From Firmicutes bacterium UBA2116 (lineage in GTDB: Bacteria > Bacillota > Clostridia > Tissierellales > Sedimentibacteraceae), in assembly GCA_002331025.1 (NCBI GenBank), contig DCYG01000045.1, positions 1 through 64,000 on the forward strand: 64,000 nt of DNA. The letters run 5' to 3'. The notes beneath the pieces were generated by a model. It did not search any database and was not told the origin of the DNA. It was given only the letters and a program-made list of their open reading frames with translations. This document shows, in pieces, positions 26,519 through 35,595 of this stretch; the stretch's first letter is position 1; every line of letters begins with the position of its first letter. A program made the position numbers and the translations under genes.

Positions 26519-26820
26519 AATAGAGTATATTGCTCGAAATCCTAAATATTACAACAAAAAAATTCAGCATGTTATCTAGACTAATTTTACTGTAAATTTC
26601 ATGTCAAATTTTCAAGGCATTATATCAAATATATTTAACAATCTAATGCTAATAAGTCCAAATAATATAGCAGATATAAAAAACTCATATGGATTATCTG
26701 AGTTTGAGAATGCCGCTTCAGTCTTCGTATTTTAAATAAAAACCATTACTGTAGACTTTTTCTTATTATATTTAATTAATATTCAAAGGGAGCAATTATG
26801 CTAACTTGGAAAAATTAAAT

Positions 26821-26855
26821 GCGATGGCTAGCTCAATAAGCCATTGCTTTTTTTA
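26821..26855 (+). terminator. Terminator downstream of the lipid cargo
   Basis: GCGATGGCT (26821-26829) pairs with AGCCATTGC (26839-26847), with one G-T pair, followed by eight T. Confidence 0.8.
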
Positions 26856-27352
26856 TACTGTTATACAAAGTCAGTAATTACAACAATTAGGAGCAAATAT
26901 AATCTTCGATGGACAAAGACGTGTAAATGTAAGCCGTGTTTTACGATATCTGAGAAACATGGAGTGACATCCAGCTGTGATATGAAGTGCATGTGTTTTC
27001 TCCCCCCCCCACCATTGGTGATGACAGTCGGGTTTACTTTCATAATAGAGAGATGTAATTGAATCCAGCATTATAGTTTCGTAGGGCTACCAGAAGAGGA
27101 TGCAATACTTACTACTGATATGCCTTACTAATGTTATGCACCTGGATTTTGTCATAACGCTGGTTCAAAAAGAGAACTAGCTTATTTCTGTAAACAATAA
27201 TTGTATAAACAAGTATTAGCATTGTTTTCATTTTAAGTTGGTGGGGGATTACAGATGAAAAGTAAAAATATGTTAAAGGTCTTGAAATAGTAGGTTCTTA
27301 AAGTGTATATTTATTCTATACATATAGATAAGTTATTGTTTCAAGTTATCCC

Positions 27353-27418
27353 GCAACTTGATATTTATCAAATAACCCTGAAAACCGCAATTTGCAATAA
27401 GCAAGTTGCGGTTTTTTT
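27353..27418 (+). promoter_or_regulatory. Attenuator-like leader with competing hairpins before the sigma-like gene
   Basis: A terminator forms from AACCGCAATTTGC (27383-27395) and GCAAGTTGCGGTT, followed by a T-run ending at 27418. An upstream GCAACTTG (27353-27360) is the exact complement of CAAGTTGC inside the 3' arm and could form an alternative antiterminator. The layout resembles transcription attenuation leaders of Tn916-family elements. The inducing signal is unknown. Confidence 0.6.
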
Positions 27419-27597
27419 ATTGTCAAAATACCTGTATTTTCGACTAATAATCCTAAAAACATCTTACATATTTCTACATTTTTTTAAATTAGACAAGCTT
27501 TGTCTTCTTCAATTTTTAAAATACTCATTAGGTTGCCGCTCACCTCCCTATTTTTGATTTTTTTAACTTTTAAAAATCAGAAAACGGAGGAAATAAG

Positions 27598-28071
27598 ATG
27601 GGTTTTAATTATAGTAGAGAAAAATTGATATTTGATAGAGAATGGGAAAAATTACGTGAGCAATACAAAAAGGCAGGAATGAGTGATGAAGCAGTACTGG
27701 AGCTATATGACTTTGATTGGAGCTGGTTTCGTATGAGAAGAAACTACGAAAATCGTGTACAAGCTATACCGGAAGAAAATATAGATGAGCAAAATGCAGA
27801 AACACGCTCCAATCTGTTTCAAAGGTTTACATCACTATCCACAAGTTTTGATGAAATGGGGTTTTCAGGAAGGTACGCTTGGATAGATACTATTTCTGAT
27901 GATGCACTTTCTGAAAAACTAAAAGACCTAAGTGATGATGAATTAGAACTTTTAACTTTATTAGCTATAGAAGGATATACGCAGCGTGAAATTGCAAGGA
28001 AAATGCACTGTTCACAGAATGCCATATCCAAAAGATTAATCAAATTAAAAAGAATTTTAAAAGAAAAATAA
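27598..28071 (+). CDS. Sigma-70 region 4-like HTH protein of the ICE
   Basis: 157 residues. The C-terminal LKDLSDDELELLTLLAIEGYTQREIARKMHCSQNAISKRLIKLKRIL is a sigma region 4-type HTH. The N-terminal half has no region 2, so it is not a complete sigma factor. Small proteins of this kind lie near the integration module of Tn916/Tn1549-like elements and probably control excision or transfer genes. CGGAGG lies at 27584-27589. Confidence 0.8.
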   Translation: MGFNYSREKLIFDREWEKLREQYKKAGMSDEAVLELYDFDWSWFRMRRNYENRVQAIPEENIDEQNAETRSNLFQRFTSLSTSFDEMGFSGRYAWIDTISDDALSEKLKDLSDDELELLTLLAIEGYTQREIARKMHCSQNAISKRLIKLKRILKEK

Positions 28072-28706
28072 AATATTTTTCAAAAATGGTTGTCAAAAAG
28101 GTCTTCTCGTTGCCTACACATTGAGGGGATCTTTTTTATTCCCTGTCTTGTACTTTGAAAACTAAATATCCGGTTACATAAATACGTTAGTTGATGAGCC
28201 AGAAATGGAGAAGCGACAATGGAGGATGCGCCAAGACCACCTGTAAGAGCAGATATTATATTTTCTGTTTTTATCAAAGTCGGCAAAATAAGGTGCAAAG
28301 CGATACCCATCCGTTCCAAGAAACAATCTATGGTAGATTGTTCGCAATAACCTCATCAGCCTATAATGATACTTCTGCCCAGCCACAGACATCGCAATGG
28401 GGGCAGCCAGCGGAGATCCCGGTGGAGGTGAGAGTCCTATGATGCAATAACTGTTAAAGCAGTTACAACCAGTTGCAGTTTATGTAATCTCCCTTTAAGT
28501 CTTGCTTACAAGACTTTGTGTGTTGGGGATGGTAGTGTCTAAGTACAACACAAAATCTTAATATTAGAAGCAATGGGGATCGCTAAAATGATGAGAGCTT
28601 AAATAAGTTTTTATATAAAATGGCGGTCCCTATTTTTGTGATATTAAGAAGATGAAAAATACATACGCAAATAATAATAAAATTTATAAAAATTGGAGGG
28701 ATGGCG
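28072..28706. other. Structured, mostly non-coding region upstream of the recombinases
   Basis: The 635 bases contain unusually GC-rich patches and several hairpins: AAGTCTTG/CAAGACTT near 28497-28516, TGTGTTG/CAACACA near 28520-28553, and GGGATCGC (28575-28582)/GCGGTCCC (28623-28630) followed by TATTTTTG, which may be a terminator. One possible 43-codon gene lies inside (28219-28350). It could be a leader RNA or a recombination control region. No known riboswitch or intron was recognised. Confidence 0.4.
28219..28350 (+). CDS. Possible 43-residue small protein
   Basis: The frame MEDAPRPPVRADIIFSV... runs 43 codons to the TAA at 28348. GGAGAAG at 28207-28213 gives a reasonable ribosome binding site. 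The middle is hydrophobic (ADIIFSVFIKVG) and the end is basic. I do not recognise the family, and the overlapping frames are also open, so this is tentative. Confidence 0.3.
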   Translation: MEDAPRPPVRADIIFSVFIKVGKIRCKAIPIRSKKQSMVDCSQ

Positions 28707-28868
28707 ATGACAAAGGAGCAATCAGTAAAAGAAGTAGAATATAAAATGGCTTTAAAACTACTGAAAATCTTACTTTCTAGAGGAATTATAACGGATGAAG
28801 AATATGTAAAAATTGATGAATTAAACCGTCAGACCTTTTCTCCAGAACTTTCAAAAGTATATGTGTAA
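28707..28868 (+). CDS. SHOCT-like small protein
   Basis: 53 residues from the ATG at 28707 (GGAGGG at 28695-28700); an ATG at 28701 is too close to that site. The sequence KMALKLLKILLSRGIITDEEYVKIDELNRQTF resembles the short two-helix SHOCT motif found at the ends of multimeric proteins and as stand-alone genes before ICE recombinases. It precedes the first recombinase by 80 bases and may modulate it. Confidence 0.65.
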   Translation: MTKEQSVKEVEYKMALKLLKILLSRGIITDEEYVKIDELNRQTFSPELSKVYV

Positions 28869-28948
28869 TAACACTAGCTATATCTAAATTCTTGTGGTAA
28901 TGTGTGTTGCTAACAGGAACTAAAGTTCTAAAGGAAAGGAGGAAGACC

Positions 28949-30538
28949 ATGGCAAAGAAAGTAAGAAAAATAGAACCTGTAAGGCAAAAGGTTATCTTAG
29001 AATTACAACCTAAAAAACGAGTTTGTGCTTATTGCAGAGTCAGTACTGCTTCAAGGGAACAACAAAATTCCTTTTCTGCACAAGTAGAATATTATAAGAC
29101 TTTCATCGGAAAAAGAGATGACTGGGAGTATTCAGGAATTTATGCTGATGAAGCTAAAAGTGGTACACAAGTAAAAAAACGTGATGAATTTTTACGAATG
29201 ATGAAAGACTGTGAAGACGGAAAAATTGATATGATCATTACAAAATCCGTCACAAGGTTTGCTAGAAATACAGTAGACAGTATTGAGGCTATCAGAAAGC
29301 TAAAAGCACTTGGCATTGGAGTATATTTTGAAAAAGAGCATATTAATACCCTATCAGAAAAAAGCGAGCAGATGCTTACCATACTAAGCTCCCTTGCACA
29401 AGGAGAGGCAGAAAGCATCTCCACCAATAACAAATGGGCAGTTAAAAAGAGGTTTCAAGACGGAACATTTAAGCTTAGTGATCCTGCTTATGGATATAGC
29501 AAGGACGAAGATGGAAATCTTATTATCAAAGAATATGAAGCAGAAATTGTCCGTAGGATTTTTCATGAATATCTAAATGGAAAAGGCTCCTATGTAATAG
29601 CAAGGTATTTAAATGACGATAATGTCCCAACCATACGCTCAGCAGAAGAATGGCAGGACAGTGTAGTAAAAGAAATCTTACAAAATCCCATCTACGAGGG
29701 AGACTTGTTACTGCAAAAGACTTATACAACTGAGGTACTTCCCTTTGAGAGAAAATTAAATAAAGGGGAACTACCTCAGTATTTTGTTGAAAACAATCAC
29801 GAACCCATTATTACAAGAAAAGAAGGGCAGATGGTCCGGGATATTTATGAATATCGAAGAAATCAAATGGGAGTAGATGATAGTGGAAAATACCAAAACA
29901 GATATGAATTTAGCAGCAAAATCATCTGCAAAGAATGTGGTAACATCTTTAGGAGACAAAAGATTTATATTGGTAAACCATATGAGAAAATCCAGTGGTG
30001 CTGTGTCCAGCATATAAGAGATATAAGTAAATGCAGTATGAAAGCTGTAAGGGAGGATATTATAAAAGAAACCTTCCTAATCATGTGGAATAAGCTTCTA
30101 AGCAATCATACAGATATCTTTTACCCCCTACTTGAATCTTTAAAAAATCTAAGAATAGATCATGAGCAGGAAGAAGAAATTATAAAACTAAATAATAGAA
30201 TCATGGAATTAACAGAGCAGAGTCATATCCTAAGTAGAGTCGTATCAAAAGGGTATATTGACTCTGCTATTTTTATAGAAAGACAAAATGCTCTGACGGT
30301 AGAACTTGAAGCTATTAAGAAAATGAGGAATCAATGCCTTGATGATAACGGTTATGAAAAAGAAATCACAGGAACAGTAAGTCTACTAGAAATCATAAGG
30401 TATAACCCAGAGATTATAGAAGAGTATGACGAAAACCTATTTCTCCATACGGTGAAAAATATCAGTATCGGAGAAAATCAAGAGATTACCTTTAAGCTAA
30501 TCAACAACTTAGAACTGACAGAGCATTATGGAAAGTGA
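28949..30538 (+). CDS. Large serine recombinase 1
   Basis: 529 residues from the ATG at 28949, which has AAAGGAGG upstream. The N-terminal resolvase domain has the catalytic Ser in YCRVSTA, with TKSVTRFARNTVD and the E-helix following. Next come the recombinase domain, a zinc ribbon (CKECGNIF ... CC) and a coiled C-terminus. Large serine recombinases integrate and excise ICEs at short target cores. It overlaps the next frame region tightly and forms a three-gene recombinase operon. Confidence 0.9.
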   Translation: MAKKVRKIEPVRQKVILELQPKKRVCAYCRVSTASREQQNSFSAQVEYYKTFIGKRDDWEYSGIYADEAKSGTQVKKRDEFLRMMKDCEDGKIDMIITKSVTRFARNTVDSIEAIRKLKALGIGVYFEKEHINTLSEKSEQMLTILSSLAQGEAESISTNNKWAVKKRFQDGTFKLSDPAYGYSKDEDGNLIIKEYEAEIVRRIFHEYLNGKGSYVIARYLNDDNVPTIRSAEEWQDSVVKEILQNPIYEGDLLLQKTYTTEVLPFERKLNKGELPQYFVENNHEPIITRKEGQMVRDIYEYRRNQMGVDDSGKYQNRYEFSSKIICKECGNIFRRQKIYIGKPYEKIQWCCVQHIRDISKCSMKAVREDIIKETFLIMWNKLLSNHTDIFYPLLESLKNLRIDHEQEEEIIKLNNRIMELTEQSHILSRVVSKGYIDSAIFIERQNALTVELEAIKKMRNQCLDDNGYEKEITGTVSLLEIIRYNPEIIEEYDENLFLHTVKNISIGENQEITFKLINNLELTEHYGK

Positions 30539-30548
30539 GGTGAGGAAG

Positions 30549-31469
30549 ATGATTCAAAGACATATGCCAATCGGCTATAAGTTAGTAGATGGAAAAGTTA
30601 TATTTGATGAAGAAAAAGTAGTGGTGATAAAAAAGATATTTCAGGATTACCAAGATGGATTATCCATGAATGCCATAGCAAAAGAGCTGACAGCAAAAGG
30701 ATTTCTTAATGCCAATAACAAGCCTAATTGGAATCATGGCTCCGTAGGCAAGATACTGGAAAATGTTAAATACTTAGGAGATGACTTTTATTCACAGATA
30801 ATAGATAAGGAAACCTTTGAATCTGTACAGAAAAGAAGAAAGAAAAAGGAACAAGCACTAGGCAGAACCCTACAACCAAATAGTATGAAAAATCAAAGTT
30901 TATATAGCAGTAAATTAATATGTGGAGAATGTGGTGATGTTTATCGCAAATATATTGAACACGCTGGCAGACCATCTGAGAAGAGCAACTGGAAGTGTAA
31001 GAGGTACATCTACCAAAATAGAGTATGCTGCAGAAACTTATTTTTAACTGAAAAAGATATTGAAACTGTCTTTTTATCAGCAACCAATAAAATCTTATCA
31101 AGAAAGTGGATGCTAGATAAAGGTAAGAAAAAAGAACCTCCAAGGAGCACCTTAGAAATTAGAAAGTTGGAAGAACGAATCAAAGAGCTAGAGGAAGAAG
31201 AACATTTCTCGTCTAAGGAGCTCTCAGAGCTAATCTTTAAAAGGGCAAAGGCTTATTATAGCATCGCTAAAATTGATGATTATGATTACAACACTGAGAA
31301 AATAAAACAAGCACTTGCTGATAAAGAGCAGCTAACAAAATTTGATGAAGATATATTTATAAACATAATAAAGCAGATAGTTATTTATAAAGATGGAAGA
31401 ATCCTAGTAGAATTTATCAATGGCATAACTATGGAGGAAGATCATGAGAAAATAAGAGAGGGTGAATGA
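30549..31469 (+). CDS. Recombinase-domain protein lacking the catalytic serine domain
   Basis: 306 residues from the ATG at 30549 (GAGGTGAGGAAG upstream). It begins directly with the recombinase DNA-binding domain (MPIGYKLVDGKVIFDEEK), continues with a zinc ribbon (CGECGDVY ... CKRYIYQNRVCC) and a coiled coil, and has no resolvase domain. The 5' end shows no frameshifted remnant of that domain, so this looks like its native form. It may act as a DNA-binding partner or directionality factor for its neighbours. Confidence 0.85.
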   Translation: MIQRHMPIGYKLVDGKVIFDEEKVVVIKKIFQDYQDGLSMNAIAKELTAKGFLNANNKPNWNHGSVGKILENVKYLGDDFYSQIIDKETFESVQKRRKKKEQALGRTLQPNSMKNQSLYSSKLICGECGDVYRKYIEHAGRPSEKSNWKCKRYIYQNRVCCRNLFLTEKDIETVFLSATNKILSRKWMLDKGKKKEPPRSTLEIRKLEERIKELEEEEHFSSKELSELIFKRAKAYYSIAKIDDYDYNTEKIKQALADKEQLTKFDEDIFINIIKQIVIYKDGRILVEFINGITMEEDHEKIREGE

Positions 31470-31470
31470 A

Positions 31471-33132
31471 ATGGCAGTAACAGTAGCAAAAAAGAATGTA
31501 GCATTTATACCAGCCCAAACCATATATGACAGGAATGTAAGGGTGGAGCTAAAAACCCTAAGAGTAGCAGCTTACTGTAGAGTTAGTACTACATTAGAAC
31601 AACAGGAAGGCAGTTATGAGGCTCAAATATCCTACTATACAGACAAGATAAAAAGCAACCCTAATTGGAAGAGCGCAGGGATTTATGCAGATGATGGAAA
31701 ATCAGCCACTAATACAAAAAAGAGAGATGATTTTAATGCTATGATTGATGACTGTATGGCTGGGAAAATAGACATGGTCATAACAAAATCAGTCAGTAGA
31801 TTTGCAAGAAATACAGTAGACTCGCTCCAGACCATAAGAAAACTCAAAGAAAAGAATATCGCTATATTTTTTGAAAAAGAGGGTGTAAACACCCTAGAAA
31901 GCACAGGGGAATTACTGATTACCATCTTAAGCAGCCAAGCACAGGAAGAAAGCAGGAACCTAAGTGAAAATACAAAATGGGGAATCGTAAGAAGATATGA
32001 AAATGGAATTATATCAGTCAATCATAAGAAATTTATGGGATACACCAAAGATAAAAAAACTGGGGAACTGGTCATAGTACCTGAACAAGCAGAGATAGTG
32101 AGACGAATTTTTAGAATGTATTTAGAAGGAAGTAGTATAGGAGAGGTTATAAAAGCTCTAGAGGCAGATAAAATCAAAACAGTTACAGGAAAGGAAACAT
32201 GGCATCCTGGTGTAATAGAAAAAATGTTAGTCAATGAAAAATATATGGGAGATGCTCTAATGCAGAAAACCTACACCGTAGACTTCTTAACAAAGAAACG
32301 AGTTAAGAATAACGGAATAGTACCTCAGTACTATATCGAAGATAATCATGAGGCCATTATACCAAAGGAATTATTTTATAAAGTACAGGAAGAAAAGGCT
32401 AGAAGAGCCAGCCTGAATAAAGCGGCAGTTACAAGAAAAGCAAATAAGTTAAAAAAGGAAAAGAGCAAATTCAGCTCCAAGTATGCACTAACAGAAATCT
32501 TAGTATGTGCCGAATGTGGACATCCATATCGTAGGCAGACATGGTCAAAATACGGGCAGAAAAGTGCAGTATGGAGATGTGAGAATAGGCTAAAGAATGG
32601 AACAAAGGCATCTTGCAAGCACTCACCTACCTTAAAAGAAGAACCGCTACATAATGCCATTATAACTGCTATTAATAATGTCGTAGAAAACAATGGAGAT
32701 TTTATAGGTGCTTTCAGAGAAAATGTCATCAGGGTTATCGGTGGATACTCTACTAAAGATATCCCAACAGAATATGATGAGCAGATCGAATCCTTGCAAA
32801 AGGAGATGCTAGCCTTAATCGAAGAAAACGCAAAACAAGGAGCTGTAGCAGAAGATTTTGATAATGAGTACAAAAGGATATCTGAACAGACAAATGAGCT
32901 TAAACAGGCAAAACTTAAGCTTGTAAGGGAGAAGAAACAGGCAGAGAACTATAAACAGAAACTAACGGAAATGGACACTACCTTAAAGACTGTAAGACCA
33001 CAGGTAAGAGAGTTTGATGAAGACTTAGTAAGGAGATTAATAAACACCATCAAAGTGAATAAGGGAGAGAGACTGGAGATACAGTTTGAATCAGGAATAG
33101 TGATGGATCAGATGGTAGATTACTATGATTAG
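31471..33132 (+). CDS. Large serine recombinase 3
   Basis: 553 residues from the ATG at 31471 (GAGAGGGTG upstream). Catalytic Ser in YCRVSTTLEQQ, TKSVSRFARNTVDSL, recombinase domain with VRRIFRMYLEGSSIGEV, zinc ribbon (CAECGHPYRRQ ... CENR), coiled coil, and a conserved terminal RRLINTIKVNKGERLEIQFESG. It overlaps the preceding stop region. A fragment homologous to its last 90 residues reappears at 41669-41956. Confidence 0.9.
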   Translation: MAVTVAKKNVAFIPAQTIYDRNVRVELKTLRVAAYCRVSTTLEQQEGSYEAQISYYTDKIKSNPNWKSAGIYADDGKSATNTKKRDDFNAMIDDCMAGKIDMVITKSVSRFARNTVDSLQTIRKLKEKNIAIFFEKEGVNTLESTGELLITILSSQAQEESRNLSENTKWGIVRRYENGIISVNHKKFMGYTKDKKTGELVIVPEQAEIVRRIFRMYLEGSSIGEVIKALEADKIKTVTGKETWHPGVIEKMLVNEKYMGDALMQKTYTVDFLTKKRVKNNGIVPQYYIEDNHEAIIPKELFYKVQEEKARRASLNKAAVTRKANKLKKEKSKFSSKYALTEILVCAECGHPYRRQTWSKYGQKSAVWRCENRLKNGTKASCKHSPTLKEEPLHNAIITAINNVVENNGDFIGAFRENVIRVIGGYSTKDIPTEYDEQIESLQKEMLALIEENAKQGAVAEDFDNEYKRISEQTNELKQAKLKLVREKKQAENYKQKLTEMDTTLKTVRPQVREFDEDLVRRLINTIKVNKGERLEIQFESGIVMDQMVDYYD

Positions 33133-33141
33133 AAATGGTAG

Positions 33142-33177
33142 GAGCAGTAACTGGGAAAGATAAAGGGGTTACTGCTC
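33142..33177 (+). repeat. Hairpin immediately after the recombinase operon
   Basis: GAGCAGTAAC (33142-33151) pairs perfectly with GTTACTGCTC (33168-33177). There is no T-run, so it is either an mRNA stabiliser or part of the element end. A comparable hairpin follows the recombinase remnant at 41961-41996. Confidence 0.5.
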
Positions 33178-33191
33178 TTAGTATAAGGAGA

Positions 33192-33235
33192 ATCTGTTAA
33201 GACTAAAATCCTCAGATTAGCTGAGGGTTTTATTG
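33192..33235 (+). repeat. R2 repeat copy 1, overlapping a terminator
   Basis: The stretch CTGTTAAGACTAAAATCCT (33194-33212) recurs in diverged form at 54982 and 63936. Its 3' half forms a terminator: CCTCAG with CTGAGG (33211-33226), followed by GTTTT. Being just beyond the recombinases, it is a possible element end, but part of the likeness could come from terminator sequence alone. Confidence 0.5.
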
Positions 33236-33394
33236 TTGGCAGATAGTGATGGAAATTGAGATTTATATTACGTTAATTGGCTGGTGTCAAAATTTAGAAT
33301 ATTATACACAATTATCTTGTAAAAAAGCTCTCTTAGAGATACAATTGTTATAACAATGTTGTTTATATGATTGTTCTCATCGGGAGGAATAAAA

Positions 33395-33658
33395 GTGTTA
33401 AATGCAAATGAATTGTTGGAAATTGCAAAAGAAGAACTAAAAAACTTAAATTCTGAAGAAATATTTTTAGTACGTGACTTATTCAAAGGTTATGAGTGGA
33501 ATAGAATTTCTAGGGGTAACCGATTGTTGCTTGGCACCTTATTCATCAATCATATTAAATCAAATGATATAGGAATCGTTCCGATTGAAAAGACATCATC
33601 AGGACAGCAGAGATATAAGAAAAATCATAATAGGGGGGAACAAGATGATTTTATCTGA
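33395..33658 (+). CDS. DUF1413 domain protein preceding qatA
   Basis: 87 residues from the GTG at 33395 (GGGAGGA at 33382-33388). The pattern LLEIAKEELKNLNSEEIFLVRDLFKGYEWNRISRGNRLLLGTLF matches DUF1413 as I know it. The function is unknown. Its end overlaps the start of qatA by 14 bases, which implies translational coupling. It is not among the four described Qat components. Confidence 0.7.
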   Translation: MLNANELLEIAKEELKNLNSEEIFLVRDLFKGYEWNRISRGNRLLLGTLFINHIKSNDIGIVPIEKTSSGQQRYKKNHNRGEQDDFI

Positions 33659-35585
33659 TAATGAAACAAAAGTTGATATGCTTAATAATAGAGCAATTGC
33701 GAAGACGGTAGTTGAGCTTATCAAGGAGAGCCAAGACAAACCAATTTCGATAGGAATACATGGTGATTGGGGAGCTGGAAAATCCAGTGTTTTGGAAATG
33801 GTAGAAGATGAATTTAATGATAATCCTGATATAGAATGTATCAAATTTAATGGATGGAAACACCAAGGATTTGAAGATGCAAAAATAGCGTTGATGAGTG
33901 CGATTGTATCAGAGCTTATAGAAAAAAGAAATTTAGGTAAAGTATGCGAGGATGCAGTAAAAAAGATTTGGAAAAATATTAACTGGATGAATGTAGCTAA
34001 AGGTGCTGGAAGTTTTGCATTGACTATGGCGACGGGGATACCTCCTATAGGATTATTATCTAACGTTCTAGAGCGTCTACAGGGTGGGGTTTCAGATGAA
34101 GAAAAAGTTAAAGCAACAATTGAAAGTGTTGGACAATATTTAAAAGATGCAAAGGTATTTGAAGATACATCTACTACAAAAGAATTTGCTGAATTTCAGG
34201 CATCATTTTCAGATTTATTAAAGGCGTCAAAAATTAAAAAATTAGTAGTATTAATTGATGATTTAGACAGGTGCTTGCCAGAAGTTACAATAGAAACATT
34301 AGAGGCGGTTAGATTATTTATGTTCTCGAATTCTACAGCTTTTGTAATAGCTGCGGATGAATCAATGATAGAATATGCTGTAAAAAAACACTTTCCTGAT
34401 GTTATAGACTTATCAGATATAAATATTGGCAAGGAGTTTTCAAAAAGGTATTTAGAAAAATTAATACAGGTTCCTTTTAGAATTCCGACTTTGGGGGAAG
34501 TAGAAGCAGAGATGTATATAACATTATTGTTGATTGGATCTAGACTGGACGAAAATGATAAGGATTTTGAAAAATTATTAAGTATTTCAATTGACAAAAT
34601 GAAAAAACCTTGGAAAAATCAAGGTTTAACTATTAGTAATTTACATGAAGTATTTAAAGATAGATATAAAGAAGTTAGCAATGAGATTACAGTTGCCAAT
34701 CAAATTTCCCCTATTTTGGCAAGTAACACAAATGGTAATCCGAGAAAAATCAAGCGTTTTATTAATATGTTTTTGCTTAGATATAAGATTGCAGAAGCAA
34801 GAGGATTTGGTGATGAAATTGAGTTGCCTGTATTGGCTAAATTAATGCTTGCTGAAAACTACCTTGGTGAATTTTATAAAGAAATTGCTATGGAAACAGA
34901 GGAGAACGGCAAATGTAAAGTATTAGAAGAACTAGAAAACCATTTGATGGTTGTAAAAAGGGAAACAGAAATAGCTAATGAGAAAGATGAAGCGAATAAA
35001 AATAATGATGAAGAAATAACCTCAAAAACTATTTTGGAAAATAAAATGAGTGAAAAATGCAAAAAGTGGAGTGAAAACCTTGAAATATGCAATTGGATAA
35101 AAGCAGAGCCATATGTCGGAAATATTGATTTGAGACCTTATTACTTTGCAAGTAAAGAAAAGGAAGATTATTTCTTTAAACAAGTTAAATCTGAAAAACT
35201 TCGTTTTATTATTGATGGATTAATGGGCACATCTATGTATATTGCAGGAATAAAAGACAAGATTGAAGTGCTAACAGCTGAAGAATCCAAGTATGTGTTT
35301 GATGTTTTATCACAAAAGATTTTAGGACAAGGTAACATTTCTAGAAGACCAAAAGGTATTGAAGGCATTATCGAATTAGTTAAACTTCACAAAGAGTTAC
35401 AAAACAACTTAATAGGTCTTATAAGATCATTTAAAATGGATGAAGTAGGAGCGTGGATTTGCTCCGGCTGGGATAAGTGCATTGTAGACAAAGAACCAAA
35501 AGAACAGTTAAGCAATTATTATAACTTGCTTTCGGAGAGTGGGAATCAATTTGTAAAAATCGCTTTAAAAACAATGAAAAGGTGA
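33645..35585 (+). CDS. qatA: QatA, KAP-family P-loop ATPase of the Qat anti-phage system
   Basis: 646 residues from the ATG at 33645 (GGGGGGAA upstream); the upstream in-frame ATG at 33585 lies inside the DUF1413 gene. Walker A is GDWGAGKSS at residues 40-48 and Walker B is LVVLIDDLDRC. A hydrophobic segment near residues 120-140 (GAGSFALTMATGIPPIGLL) fits the membrane insert of KAP NTPases. With QatB, QatC and QatD directly downstream, the identity is well supported. Qat systems protect against phages by an unknown mechanism. Confidence 0.92.
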   Translation: MILSDNETKVDMLNNRAIAKTVVELIKESQDKPISIGIHGDWGAGKSSVLEMVEDEFNDNPDIECIKFNGWKHQGFEDAKIALMSAIVSELIEKRNLGKVCEDAVKKIWKNINWMNVAKGAGSFALTMATGIPPIGLLSNVLERLQGGVSDEEKVKATIESVGQYLKDAKVFEDTSTTKEFAEFQASFSDLLKASKIKKLVVLIDDLDRCLPEVTIETLEAVRLFMFSNSTAFVIAADESMIEYAVKKHFPDVIDLSDINIGKEFSKRYLEKLIQVPFRIPTLGEVEAEMYITLLLIGSRLDENDKDFEKLLSISIDKMKKPWKNQGLTISNLHEVFKDRYKEVSNEITVANQISPILASNTNGNPRKIKRFINMFLLRYKIAEARGFGDEIELPVLAKLMLAENYLGEFYKEIAMETEENGKCKVLEELENHLMVVKRETEIANEKDEANKNNDEEITSKTILENKMSEKCKKWSENLEICNWIKAEPYVGNIDLRPYYFASKEKEDYFFKQVKSEKLRFIIDGLMGTSMYIAGIKDKIEVLTAEESKYVFDVLSQKILGQGNISRRPKGIEGIIELVKLHKELQNNLIGLIRSFKMDEVGAWICSGWDKCIVDKEPKEQLSNYYNLLSESGNQFVKIALKTMKR

Positions 35586-35595
35586 GGTGTGTATT

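Larger units (their letters stand above)
26519..27597. other. 1.08-kb intergenic region without a supported gene
   Basis: It contains a terminator at 26821-26855, a homopolymer of nine C at 27002-27010, and an attenuator-like leader near 27353-27418. Short open frames of 60-84 codons exist on both strands, but none has a convincing ribosome binding site or recognisable family. The part around 26860-27070 could be a decayed gene; I could not identify it. Confidence 0.5.

Noticed and set aside
27001..27012. Run of nine C
   Set aside because: A single homopolymer in an unassigned region with no reading frame or promoter around it; no evidence for phase variation.
28080..28319. Minus-strand 79-codon frame with a hydrophobic middle
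   Set aside because: No ribosome binding site and no recognised family; the opposite strand has a slightly better small ORF and several hairpins.
28300..28560. Group II intron or riboswitch
   Set aside because: GC-rich text such as GGTGGAGGTGAGAGTCC looked suggestive, but no domain V, maturase gene or known aptamer signature was recognised.
32376..32873. 165-codon open frame on the minus strand
   Set aside because: Lies antisense to the zinc-ribbon and coiled-coil part of the third recombinase; composition is that of a complementary-strand artefact.
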